A DNA stretch of 64,000 bases from JADCGM01 sp943370355 (GTDB lineage: Bacteria > Pseudomonadota > Alphaproteobacteria > Sphingomonadales > Sphingomonadaceae): positions 1 to 64,000 of the forward strand of contig CALRQP020000013.1 of the NCBI GenBank assembly GCA_943370355.1. The letters are read 5' to 3'. Below, piece by piece: positions 1-7,509 of this stretch (within the stretch, counting starts at the first letter, position 1; each line of letters opens with the position of its first letter). The notes under the pieces were generated by a model. That model saw only the letters and a list, made by a program, of their open reading frames with translations, did not search any database and had not been told where the DNA came from. Both the position numbers and the translations under genes were made by a program.

Positions 1-485
1 AGGAACCAATAGGCGTCGCCGCGCAGCATGGTCCGGTGGGCTGCGCCGTCGAATGCCAGCGCGGCGGCCTTCACGGCATCGAGCAGGCGGGTCAGCGTCG
101 GGCGCGAGTCGAGGCTGGTCCCGAAGCGCTGCACGTCGAGCCACGCCGCGTTGATCGCCTCCCAGGCCTCGACCGTCAGCGCGGTGCGGACGGCCCGCGC
201 GTTGTTGCGCGCCTGTTCGAGACAGGAACGCATCGAGGAGGGGTTGGATGGATCCAGCGACAGGAATTGCAGCGCCGTTGCTTCCTCGAGCTTGGGATAG
301 CGCGCGCGATAGTCCTCCTTGACCGTCGCCGCCGCGAGCGCTCCGCCCCAAGCCGACACATCGCCGCCGTAGGAGGAGGGCAATGCCGCAAGCCGCAGCG
401 TCGCGTCGATGAGCCGCGACAGGAAATCGGCGCGCTCGACATAGCGCCCGGTCCAATAGAGGTTTCCCGCGGTGCGTGAGAGCAT
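1..485 (-). CDS. Alpha-E domain (DUF403) protein, N-terminal part, cut by window edge
   Basis: Reading the minus strand from the ATG at 485 gives an open frame running off the left edge (161 codons visible). It begins MLSRTAGNLYWTGRYVERAD, the typical opening of alpha-E (DUF403) proteins, which are all-helical and of uncertain biochemistry. These proteins are usually encoded beside a circularly permuted ATP-grasp protein and a transglutaminase-like protein, a set suspected of making or processing a small peptide. The ATP-grasp partner is present at 962-2386 on the same strand, but a DUF559 unit now separates the two. The family name comes from the N-terminal motif and the neighbour; the C-terminus cannot be seen. 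Confidence 0.82.
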   Translation of the reverse strand, partial: MLSRTAGNLYWTGRYVERADFLSRLIDATLRLAALPSSYGGDVSAWGGALAAATVKEDYRARYPKLEEATALQFLSLDPSNPSSMRSCLEQARNNARAVRTALTVEAWEAINAAWLDVQRFGTSLDSRPTLTRLLDAVKAAALAFDGAAHRTMLRGDAYWF

Positions 486-486
486 T

Positions 487-969
487 TCAATCCTCCCCCG
501 GCAGGGGGAGGGGGACCATGCGAAGCATGGTGGAGGGGCCACTCCGGCCGCGGACGGCTGCAACAATGACGTCGAGAGCCGCATCGATATCGGTAAGTAC
601 CAAGGCGGCCCGTACTCGCAGCACGTCTAGCCCTTGCGCCACCAACCAAGCGTCGCGCCGTTGATCCCGCACGAACCGGTTCGCCGTATCATGATCCTGA
701 CCGTCGATTTCTATCACGAGGCGCGAAGCGACATGCAGGAAATCCGCGATATAGGGGCCAACAGGATGCTGCCGCCTGAACCGAAGGCCGAAAGGGCGAA
801 GTCTCAATTTTTGCCAGATAAGGACCTCAGGAAGCGACATATTCGACCGCAGACGACGGGCAGAGCGGATGGTCCGACGTGGTGCGCCAATCGTCAGGGG
901 CGTGGCCCCTCCACCGCTTCGCGGTCCCCCTCCCCCTGTCGGGGGAGGATTTTCGCTCTTCCTAATCAT
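487..969 (-). CDS. DUF559 domain protein (Vsr/restriction-endonuclease-like fold)
   Basis: The core LPEVLIWQKLRLRPFGLRFR, then PYIADF and LVIEIDGQ, matches the DUF559 family, related to very-short-patch-repair endonucleases; the Asp of IADF and the Glu of IEIDG are the expected metal-site residues. The start is uncertain. The ATG at 969 overlaps the ATP-grasp stop (ATGATTAG), but its first ~25 codons translate a palindromic repeat; an ATG at 840 gives MSLPEVL, and the family's usual N-terminus would begin between these. The last ~20 codons also read through a repeat copy, and the stop lies just outside it. The gene sits between two partner genes inside inverted repeats, so it looks inserted. 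Nuclease activity is inferred only. Confidence 0.65.
   Translation of the reverse strand: MIRKSENPPPTGGGGPRSGGGATPLTIGAPRRTIRSARRLRSNMSLPEVLIWQKLRLRPFGLRFRRQHPVGPYIADFLHVASRLVIEIDGQDHDTANRFVRDQRRDAWLVAQGLDVLRVRAALVLTDIDAALDVIVAAVRGRSGPSTMLRMVPLPLPGED
491..542 (+). repeat. Palindromic intergenic repeat, copy 1
   Basis: It contains a hairpin CCTCCCCC/GGGGGAGG (492-499 with 504-511) followed by a second hairpin CCATGC-GAA-GCATGG (516-530) and GGAGGGGCCAC. The same module occurs in inverted orientation at 902-949, so the two copies face each other across the DUF559 gene. Confidence 0.75.
902..949 (-). repeat. Palindromic intergenic repeat, copy 2 (inverted relative to copy 1)
   Basis: Read on the minus strand from 949 it reproduces copy 1 almost base for base: the CCTCCCCC/GGGGGAGG hairpin with GACA instead of GGCA in the loop, then a shorter second hairpin CCGC-GAA-GCGG, then GGAGGGGCCAC. 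The second stem differs in sequence but keeps pairing on both arms. Confidence 0.75.
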
Positions 970-2386
970 CGAGCACCCATGTGTCTTTGGTGCCGCCGCC
1001 CTGGCTCGAATTGACCACCAAGGACCCCGGCGACAGCGCGACGCGGGTCAGGCCGCCGGGGACGATCTTCACGCCGTTTGCGCCGGTCAGCACGAAGGGG
1101 CGCAGGTCGACATGGCGCGGGGCGATCCCTTCATCGACGAGCGTCGGACAAGTGGACAGCGCCAGTGTCGGCTGGGCGATGAATTTGGCGGGGTCGGCCT
1201 TGAGCTTGGCCGCGAAAGTATCGATCTGCGCGCGCGTCGCGTGCGGCCCAACCAGCATGCCGTAACCGCCCGAGCCATCGACTTCCTTGACGACCAAGTC
1301 GGCGAGATTGTCGAGAACATGCGCGAGCGCATCGGGTTCGCGGCACCGCCAAGTCGGGACATTCTTGAGAATCGCTTCCTCGCCCGAATAGAAGCGCACG
1401 ATCTCGGGCATATAACTGTAGATCGCCTTGTCGTCGGCGACGCCTGTGCCCGGTGCATTGGCAATGGTCAGGTTGCCGCAGGAAAAGGCACTGAACATGC
1501 CCGGCACCCCGAGCATCGAATCAGGACGGAACATCAGCGGATCGAGGAAATCATCGTCGACGCGGCGGTAGACGATATCGACGCGGCGCGGCCCTTCGGT
1601 CGTGCGCATGAACAGCACATCGTCGCGGACGAACAGGTCCGACCCCTCGACGAGTTCGACGCCCAGCTTGTCGGCCAGAAAGCTGTGTTCGTAATAGGCG
1701 GAGTTGTGGAAACCCGGCGTCAGCACCACCACGGTCGGGTCGCCGTTACAATTGGGTGGCGCGACTGAGCGCAGCGTCCCGAGCAGGGCTTCGGGATAGT
1801 CCTCGACCGGCGCGACGCGGTGGCGGCCCGCCAGTTCGGGCAGCAGCCGCAGCATGACCTCGCGATTCTCGAGCATGTAGGACACGCCCGACGGGGTGCG
1901 CGCATTGTCCTCAAGCACGAAGAAATCGTCGGGCCCGGTGCGCACGATGTCGATACCGGCGATATGCGTGTAGACGCCGTGCGGCGGTGGCCGGTCGACC
2001 ATCGCGAGGCAGAAGCCCGGATTGCGCAGCACCAGCTCCTCAGGGATCGCCCCGGCGCGCAGGATTTCGCGCTTGCCGTAGATATCGCGAAGAAAGGCAT
2101 TCAGCGCCTCGACGCGCTGGACAAGCCCGCATTCAAGGCTTGTCCACTCCTTGCGGGAGAGCACCCTGGGGATGATGTCGAAGGGAATCAGCCGCTCGCC
2201 GCCGCCGACATCGCCATAGACCGCGAAGGTGATGCCGATGCGCCGGAAGAACAGTTCGGCCTGGGCGCGGCGGGTCTGGAGTTGCTCGGCGGGGGCCTGA
2301 TCGAGCCAGGATTTGATGCGCGTATAGGCGTCGCGCACGTCCGCGCCGCCGAACCCGTCCATCTCGTCAAAGGCGACTGGCTTCAT
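962..2386 (-). CDS. Circularly permuted ATP-grasp protein (DUF404/DUF407, COG2308)
   Basis: The 474-residue protein carries the family signature: YGDVGGGERLIPFDIIPR near the N-terminus, FLRDIYGKREIL, FFVLEDNARTPSGVSYMLEN, and C-terminal VVKEVDGSGGYGMLVG and LRPFVL. Members are ATP-grasp-fold ligase-like proteins that normally pair with an alpha-E protein. The start chosen is the ATG at 2386, preceded by GGGGAG; a longer frame would run into kynA on the other strand and lacks such a site. The partner lies downstream at 1-485, separated by the DUF559 unit. Length fits the family. The substrate is unknown. Confidence 0.85.
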   Translation of the reverse strand: MKPVAFDEMDGFGGADVRDAYTRIKSWLDQAPAEQLQTRRAQAELFFRRIGITFAVYGDVGGGERLIPFDIIPRVLSRKEWTSLECGLVQRVEALNAFLRDIYGKREILRAGAIPEELVLRNPGFCLAMVDRPPPHGVYTHIAGIDIVRTGPDDFFVLEDNARTPSGVSYMLENREVMLRLLPELAGRHRVAPVEDYPEALLGTLRSVAPPNCNGDPTVVVLTPGFHNSAYYEHSFLADKLGVELVEGSDLFVRDDVLFMRTTEGPRRVDIVYRRVDDDFLDPLMFRPDSMLGVPGMFSAFSCGNLTIANAPGTGVADDKAIYSYMPEIVRFYSGEEAILKNVPTWRCREPDALAHVLDNLADLVVKEVDGSGGYGMLVGPHATRAQIDTFAAKLKADPAKFIAQPTLALSTCPTLVDEGIAPRHVDLRPFVLTGANGVKIVPGGLTRVALSPGSLVVNSSQGGGTKDTWVLDD

Positions 2387-2477
2387 CCGCTCCCCACTGG
2401 CGACTCGCAGTTTGTGCGGTGCAACAGTCGCGCGCAAGTGTTGATCGCACACGACCTTCCTGCGCATTGAGGCAGGC

Positions 2478-3221
2478 ATGTCCGACGACACCAGCTATGG
2501 CGGCTATCTCCGCCTCGATCTCCTGCTCGCCGCGCAGCAACCGGCGGGTGCCGGTCATGACGAGATGCTGTTCATCGTCATCCATCAGGCGAGCGAGCTG
2601 TGGATGAAGCTTTGCCTGCACGAGCTGAATGCCGCGCGGGACGCCATCCGCGCCGACGATCTTGGACCCGCCTTCAAGATGCTGGCCCGGGTCGCGCGAA
2701 TCCAGACGCAGCTCATCCAGTCCTGGGACGTGCTCGCGACGATGACGCCTTGGGATTATTCGGCGATCCGCCCGCATCTGGGGCCATCCTCGGGGTTCCA
2801 GTCGCACCAGTACCGGCTCATCGAATTCATGCTGGGGCAGCGCGAGCAGCGGATGGCCGACATGCACAGTGGCGATCCGGCCGCGCATGCGCTGCTGACC
2901 ACCGAGCTGGCGCGGCCGAGCCTGTATGACGAAGCCATCGCGCTATTGGCGCGGCGCGGCCTGCCGACGGGCGAAGTCGAGGCCGCATGGGCGGCGGTCT
3001 ATGCCGATGTGCACCGCTATTGGGACCTGTACGACCTCGCCGAAAAGCTGGTCGACCTCGAATATCGCGTCCAACAGTGGCGCTTCGCGCACCTGAAGAC
3101 CGTCGAGCGAATAATCGGCAACAAGCGCGGCACCGGCGGCACGGTCGGTGCGGCCTATCTTGAGGCTGTGCTCAAAAAGCGGTTTTTCCCGGAGTTGCTT
3201 TCGGTGAGGACAGTGCTGTGA
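2478..3221 (+). CDS. kynA: Tryptophan 2,3-dioxygenase
   Basis: This cytosolic haem enzyme opens the indole ring of L-tryptophan to N-formylkynurenine, the first step of the kynurenine pathway. The 247-residue sequence has HQASELWMK (36-44), GPSSGFQSHQYR (102-113) and RFAHLKTVERIIGNKRGTGG (202-221), in which His205 is the expected haem ligand. The stop codon overlaps the kynureninase start by four bases, so the two genes should be translationally coupled. It is divergent from the ATP-grasp gene, with a spacer of about 90 bp. It is slightly shorter than many bacterial homologues but has all key motifs. Confidence 0.95.
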   Translation: MSDDTSYGGYLRLDLLLAAQQPAGAGHDEMLFIVIHQASELWMKLCLHELNAARDAIRADDLGPAFKMLARVARIQTQLIQSWDVLATMTPWDYSAIRPHLGPSSGFQSHQYRLIEFMLGQREQRMADMHSGDPAAHALLTTELARPSLYDEAIALLARRGLPTGEVEAAWAAVYADVHRYWDLYDLAEKLVDLEYRVQQWRFAHLKTVERIIGNKRGTGGTVGAAYLEAVLKKRFFPELLSVRTVL

Positions 3222-4429
3222 GCCTTGCCGACGCACGAGCGCTCGACGCGGCCGATCCGCTGCGCGGATTTCGCGAGCGATTCAGCCTGCCGGATGGCGT
3301 CCTGTATCTCGACGGCAATTCGCTTGGCGCGTTGCCGAAGGCGACAGTTGCGCGCGTTGCCGACGCCGTCGCCCGGCAATGGGGCGAGGGGTTGATCCGG
3401 AGCTGGAACAGCGAGGATTGGATCGGCGCACCGCAGCGGGTCGGGGCGAAGATCGCGCCGCTGATCGGGGCGCGGGCGTATGAGGTGATCGTCGCCGATT
3501 CGACCTCGGTCAATCTGGCGAAGCTGCTTGCGGCGGCAATGGCGGCGCGGCCGGGACGGAAGGTCATTCTGTCGGAGCCCGGCAACTTCCCGACCGATCT
3601 TTATGTCGCGCAGGGCGTGGTCGGCGCGGAGTTGCGGACGGTTGCGCGCGAGGAGCTTGCCGGCGCCATCGACGACACTGTCGCCGTGCTGATGCTCACC
3701 CACGTCCACTACAAGACAGCCGCCGTGCACGACATGGCGGCGCTGACCGCCGCCGCACAGGCCAAGGGCGCGCTCGTGCTCTGGGACTTGAGTCATAGCG
3801 TTGGCGCAATCCCCGTCGATCTGAACGGCGCGAATGCCGACCTCGCCGTGGGTTGCGGCTATAAATATCTGAATGGCGGCCCCGGTGCTCCGGCCTTTCT
3901 GTTCGTCGCCGAGCGGCACCAATCCGCCCTGGCCAATCCGCTGCCTGGCTGGATGGGGCATGAGGCGCCGTTCGACTTCATGGACGGCTATGCGCCTGCC
4001 GCTGGCATGACGCGCTGGCTGACCGGCACGCCGCCGGTGCTCGGCCTCCTGGCGCTGGAAGCGGGCGTCGAGATCGTCGCCGAGGCCGGGATGGCCGCGA
4101 TCGACAGCAAGCGCCGGGCGCTGACCCAATATCTGATCGACCGCGCCGCCGAACGCTGCCCGGCCCTGACCCTCGCGACTCCCTCAGACTCCTCACAGCG
4201 TGGCAGCCATGTCAGCTTCCGGCATCCGCAAGCCTGGCCGCTCAACGCCGCCCTCATCGCGCGCGGCGTGATCGGCGACTTCCGCGCACCGGACATCCTG
4301 CGGCTGGGCGTCACGCCGCTTTACGTCGGCTTCGAAAACGTTTGGCGCGCCGTGGAGCATATCGCAGGGCTGCTGGACACCAGAGGCTGGGATCAGCCGC
4401 AATTTCACGCCCGTACGGCCGTGACCTGA
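3218..4429 (+). CDS. kynU: Kynureninase
   Basis: This PLP enzyme cleaves kynurenine (or 3-hydroxykynurenine) to anthranilate (or 3-hydroxyanthranilate) and alanine. The 403 residues show YLDGNSLGALPK near the N-terminus, LWDLSHSVGAIPVDL (188-202), and GCGYKYLNGGPGAPAFL (212-228), where Lys216 is the expected PLP Schiff-base lysine. Translation starts at a GTG overlapping the kynA stop (GTGA). No kynurenine formamidase gene lies between or beside the two, so the middle step must be encoded elsewhere or occur non-specifically. The gene ends just before phhA, which converges on it. Confidence 0.95.
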   Translation: MSLADARALDAADPLRGFRERFSLPDGVLYLDGNSLGALPKATVARVADAVARQWGEGLIRSWNSEDWIGAPQRVGAKIAPLIGARAYEVIVADSTSVNLAKLLAAAMAARPGRKVILSEPGNFPTDLYVAQGVVGAELRTVAREELAGAIDDTVAVLMLTHVHYKTAAVHDMAALTAAAQAKGALVLWDLSHSVGAIPVDLNGANADLAVGCGYKYLNGGPGAPAFLFVAERHQSALANPLPGWMGHEAPFDFMDGYAPAAGMTRWLTGTPPVLGLLALEAGVEIVAEAGMAAIDSKRRALTQYLIDRAAERCPALTLATPSDSSQRGSHVSFRHPQAWPLNAALIARGVIGDFRAPDILRLGVTPLYVGFENVWRAVEHIAGLLDTRGWDQPQFHARTAVT

Positions 4430-4449
4430 TGGCTAGCAGCGCGCTAGCT

Positions 4450-5292
4450 CTACGCGGCTTTCGCCTTCGCATAAGCCTGCGTGCCCCGCGTGATCACTTC
4501 GTCGGTCGGCTGAATATCGGTGATCTCAAGGTCGGGTAGCTGCGACAGCTCTGAGTAGAGCGGCTCGAAATCGGTTTCGAGCGTCTGCCGCAGCAGGTCC
4601 TCGAAACTATCGATGACGAAATAAGCCTGCTGATAGTCGTCGATCCGGTATTTGGTGCGCATCACGCGCAGCAGGTTGAAGCCGAGCCGGTTCGGTGAAG
4701 GGTCTTCGAGCGCGAAGCGGCTCTCGCCATAGCTCGAGACGATTCCCGATCCGTAAAGCCGCAGGTCGCCGCGCTCTCGGATCAGCCCGAACTCGACCGT
4801 GTACCAGTAGAGCCGCGCCAGCTTGTGGATCGCGCCGAACTGCATCGAGCGCAGCCCGCCTTCGCCATAAGCCTGCATATAATCGGCGAACACCGGATGG
4901 GCGAGCAACGGGACGTGGCCGAACACGTCGTGGAAGATGTCGGGCTCCTGCAGATAGTCGAGCTGCGACGCCTCGCGGATGAACCGGCCCGCCACGAAGC
5001 GGCGATTGGCGAGATGGTCGAAGAAAATCTCTTCTGGGACGAGGCCCGGCACCGCGACAACAGTCCAGCCGGTCGCCTTGAACAGCCGCTCGCTCAATTC
5101 TTCGAAATCGGGAATGCCGGGCTTCGACAGCCGCAATATTTCGAGCCCGTCGAGAAAGGGTTGGGCGACCCGCCCAGGCAGCAGCGCCGACTGGCGCGCG
5201 AACAGCGTGTCCCAGACCGCATGTTCGGCCGGTGTATAGCGGTTCCACTCTTGCGGGATCGTCCAATCGGGCGAGGGCGGGTGCGCGGTCAT
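4450..5292 (-). CDS. phhA: Phenylalanine 4-monooxygenase
   Basis: This pterin- and Fe(II)-dependent hydroxylase converts phenylalanine to tyrosine. In the 280-residue frame starting at MTAHPPSPDW the iron ligands are visible in PDIFHDVFGHVPLL (His121, His126) and TVEFGL (Glu167), and the WNRYTPAEHAVWDTLF region is typical of monomeric bacterial PhhA. An upstream in-frame ATG at 5310 would add only six residues. It converges with kynU, placing two aromatic amino-acid degradation functions side by side. No pterin dehydratase (phhB) is seen nearby. Confidence 0.94.
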   Translation of the reverse strand: MTAHPPSPDWTIPQEWNRYTPAEHAVWDTLFARQSALLPGRVAQPFLDGLEILRLSKPGIPDFEELSERLFKATGWTVVAVPGLVPEEIFFDHLANRRFVAGRFIREASQLDYLQEPDIFHDVFGHVPLLAHPVFADYMQAYGEGGLRSMQFGAIHKLARLYWYTVEFGLIRERGDLRLYGSGIVSSYGESRFALEDPSPNRLGFNLLRVMRTKYRIDDYQQAYFVIDSFEDLLRQTLETDFEPLYSELSQLPDLEITDIQPTDEVITRGTQAYAKAKAA

Positions 5293-5369
5293 GGCCCTGT
5301 TATAACGCATGGGGCGACTTCGAAGCTAGCGCGTTGCAAAGAGAGCACTATCAGCAAGGGGAGACGGAC

Positions 5370-5657
5370 ATGATCGGCGTGGTCGCGACACTGAAATGCA
5401 AGCCTGGCATGGGCGCTGAGCTCGAAGCAGCATTCGCCACGCTTGCCGCGCAGGTGCGGGCGAACGAACCCGGCAATCTGACGTACCAGCTCTGCAAGAG
5501 CCGCAGCGAGGCCGACACCTACAAGGTACTCGAACTTTACGCCTCGGAGGATGCGCTGAAGGCGCATGGCGCGAGCGATCACTTCAAGGCAGCTGGCCCG
5601 AGCCTCGGCGCGGTGCTCGCCGGCCGGCCCGATGTGGAATATCTCGACGCGGTTTGA
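5370..5657 (+). CDS. Antibiotic biosynthesis monooxygenase (ABM/YgiN-like) small protein
   Basis: This 95-residue protein (MIGVVATLKCKPGMGAELEA at the start; later EPGNLTYQL, VLELYASEDALKAH, VLAGRPDVEYLD) has the ferredoxin-like dimeric alpha/beta-barrel pattern of the ABM family, including the conserved EPG turn and the H-x-x-x-D/H end helix. Such proteins are cofactor-free quinol monooxygenases or of unknown function. The ATG at 5370 is preceded by AGGGGAGACGG. An in-frame extension upstream lacks a ribosome site and overlaps phhA on the other strand. It is divergent from phhA; the substrate cannot be read from sequence. Confidence 0.8.
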   Translation: MIGVVATLKCKPGMGAELEAAFATLAAQVRANEPGNLTYQLCKSRSEADTYKVLELYASEDALKAHGASDHFKAAGPSLGAVLAGRPDVEYLDAV

Positions 5658-5668
5658 TCCATTCGCGT

Positions 5669-5688
5669 CCCCTCCCCTTGGGGAGGGG
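5669..5688. repeat. Perfect GC hairpin between convergent genes
   Basis: CCCCTCCCC and GGGGAGGGG form a perfect 9-bp stem with a TT loop, lying between the ends of the ABM gene and the flavin monooxygenase gene. No T-tract follows on either strand, so it looks like a short intergenic palindrome related to the GC-rich repeats near 0.5-0.95 kb rather than a classical terminator. Confidence 0.55.
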
Positions 5689-5703
5689 CAGGGGGTGGGT
5701 GAC

Positions 5704-7011
5704 TTACGCCGCCCGCTTCGCCCGCTTTGCACCTGCCGCGAGTTCGCGCTGCACGTCGCGGACATAGACGTCGAAGTCGACCTGCATGCGGTGGCGGGGG
5801 GAGTCGTAATAATGGCCCTGATGCATCGCCTCGTCGGCGGCGATCGTGCGCGCCATTTCGGCGGCTGACGGCAGGGCATAGTCGCCGGCCAGCCAGGCGG
5901 CGAGCAGCTTCGACTGCTGTTCGGCGAAGTTGACAAGCGTCGGCAGCGCTTGTGCCAAGCCCATGAACCAGAGATTCGGGATTTCGGGCCTGACCATGCG
6001 TTTGTAGAGCGCTATGTGATTGTCCTTCACCGGCGCGAGGTCGTCCGACAAGAAGGGAAAGCGGGTGCGGTAGCCGGTCGCGTAGACGATGACGTCGACG
6101 GCTTCCTCGCTGCCGTCGTCGAAGAGCACCCGTTTACCTTTCAGTTCGCGGATATTCGGCTTCACGGTGATGTCGCCCGAGCCGCAGCGCATGAGGAATT
6201 CGCCTGACACGGTGGGATGCGCTTCCAGCGGCTGGTGGTCGGGCGTGGGAAGGCCGTAATCCTCCATCCGGCCGACGGTGCGGATCACCGCGCCGCGCGC
6301 GAGACGGCGCTTCAACCAGCCGGGCATCCAGTGCGGCAGCGGCGTCTTGTCGGACGGCTGGCCGCGAAAATATTTGGGCAGCACCCAGACGCCGCGCCGC
6401 GCTGCGACGAACAGCTTCGCGGCGATCGGCCGCTGCGCGAGTTCGGAGGCGACATCGACGGCGCTGTTGCCGAGGCCGACGACAATGATGCGCTTGCCGA
6501 CCATGTCGACGGGATCGAACGGCGTGCGGTAATCGTGTGCGTGAAGCTGCACGCCTTCGAACTGGCCGGGATAGTCGGGCATGTTCGGCGACCAGTGATG
6601 GCCGTTGGCGACGACAAGCGTGTCGTAGCGCCTCGTCTCCCCGGTAGAGAGGATGACGTCCCAGGCGCCGTCCGCCCGGCGCTCGCAGCGTTCGACAGCG
6701 GTGTTGAAGCGGATGCGCTCCCGCAGCCCGAAATGATCGACATAGGCGTTAAAATATTGATCGATCAGCGAATGATGCGGGAAATCGGGCCAGCCATCGG
6801 GCACTGGACAATCCTCGAACGCGAGCCGCCATTTCGACGTATCGATGTGCAGCGACTGATAGCAGGCGCTCATGCCGTTCGGATTGCGATAGGCCCAATT
6901 GCCGCCGACGCGGTCCGACATCTCGTAAATGTCGAAGGGCAGGCCGCGATCCTGGAGGCGTTTCGCGGTGGTGAAGCCCGAGCAGCCGGCGCCGATGATA
7001 CAGGTGGTCAT
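5704..7011 (-). CDS. Flavin-containing monooxygenase (class B)
   Basis: The 435-residue protein starts with the FAD-binding GAGCSG motif (CIIGAGCSGFTTAKRL) and VGGNWAYRNPNG. It has the class-B fingerprint-like FEGVQLHAHDYRTP, then a second dinucleotide fold VVGLGNSAVDVA for NADPH, and ends with VYATGYRTRFPFL. Such enzymes oxygenate soft nucleophiles (S, N) or carry out Baeyer-Villiger reactions; the substrate cannot be inferred here. The gene lies just downstream of the nitroreductase-marR pair on the same strand, 48 bp after marR, so it may be co-transcribed with them. Confidence 0.9.
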   Translation of the reverse strand: MTTCIIGAGCSGFTTAKRLQDRGLPFDIYEMSDRVGGNWAYRNPNGMSACYQSLHIDTSKWRLAFEDCPVPDGWPDFPHHSLIDQYFNAYVDHFGLRERIRFNTAVERCERRADGAWDVILSTGETRRYDTLVVANGHHWSPNMPDYPGQFEGVQLHAHDYRTPFDPVDMVGKRIIVVGLGNSAVDVASELAQRPIAAKLFVAARRGVWVLPKYFRGQPSDKTPLPHWMPGWLKRRLARGAVIRTVGRMEDYGLPTPDHQPLEAHPTVSGEFLMRCGSGDITVKPNIRELKGKRVLFDDGSEEAVDVIVYATGYRTRFPFLSDDLAPVKDNHIALYKRMVRPEIPNLWFMGLAQALPTLVNFAEQQSKLLAAWLAGDYALPSAAEMARTIAADEAMHQGHYYDSPRHRMQVDFDVYVRDVQRELAAGAKRAKRAA

Positions 7012-7059
7012 GTGGCGACGCTGGCGCTGGCGCGGCGGCGGGTCAAGCAGGCGAAAAGG

Positions 7060-7509
7060 TCAGCGGTCGGGCGCGTCGTCGAGGACCAGCCGCAGTTTGC
7101 GGACGAGGGGAAAGGCAGCTTCGAGGTCTTCGGTCGGGAAGTCGGCGAACAGGCTGCTGTAGACGGGCGTGAGGTCGGCGAGCGCCGCGTCGCGCGCGGC
7201 AAGGCCCGCCGCCGTCGGCCGCACGATCTTGCCGCGCCCGTCGGCGGGGTCAGGGGTCAGCGTGATCAGTTCCATCGCTTCGAGCCGTTGCAGCGTGTTG
7301 GTCAGCGCCCCCTTTGACAGTTGGAAGGCCCTCGCGAGTTTGGTCGGCGTGGATTCGGCCAGATTCTGCCGCGCAAAATGATGCAGCACGGTGAACTGCG
7401 CTTCGTTGAGTCCGCCGGGGCGGGTCCGTTCGAAGCGCGCGCTGACCAGCTGCGACGTGATGCCGATCTCGGTCAGCAGCGCCAGCAGGACATAGTCGCG
7501 CGGCGTCAT
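7060..7509 (-). CDS. MarR family transcriptional regulator
   Basis: This 149-residue winged-helix protein carries LNEAQFTVLHHFARQ, the recognition region PTKLARAFQLSKGALTNTL, and the wing region TLTPDPADGRGKIVRPTAAG. The ATG at 7509 overlaps the nitroreductase stop (ATGA), so a longer reading that would run back into that gene is rejected. Translational coupling and the two palindromes at the promoter of the upstream gene suggest it represses its own operon and releases DNA when a small, perhaps phenolic or redox-active, ligand binds. The ligand is unknown. Confidence 0.87.
   Translation of the reverse strand: MTPRDYVLLALLTEIGITSQLVSARFERTRPGGLNEAQFTVLHHFARQNLAESTPTKLARAFQLSKGALTNTLQRLEAMELITLTPDPADGRGKIVRPTAAGLAARDAALADLTPVYSSLFADFPTEDLEAAFPLVRKLRLVLDDAPDR

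Noticed and set aside
3155..4129. 324-codon frame antisense to kynU
   Set aside because: Shadow frame of kynureninase with arginine-rich, motif-free translation.
5669..5688. Hairpin as a bidirectional rho-independent terminator
   Set aside because: The stem is perfect but there is no T-tract on either strand; listed instead as an intergenic palindrome.
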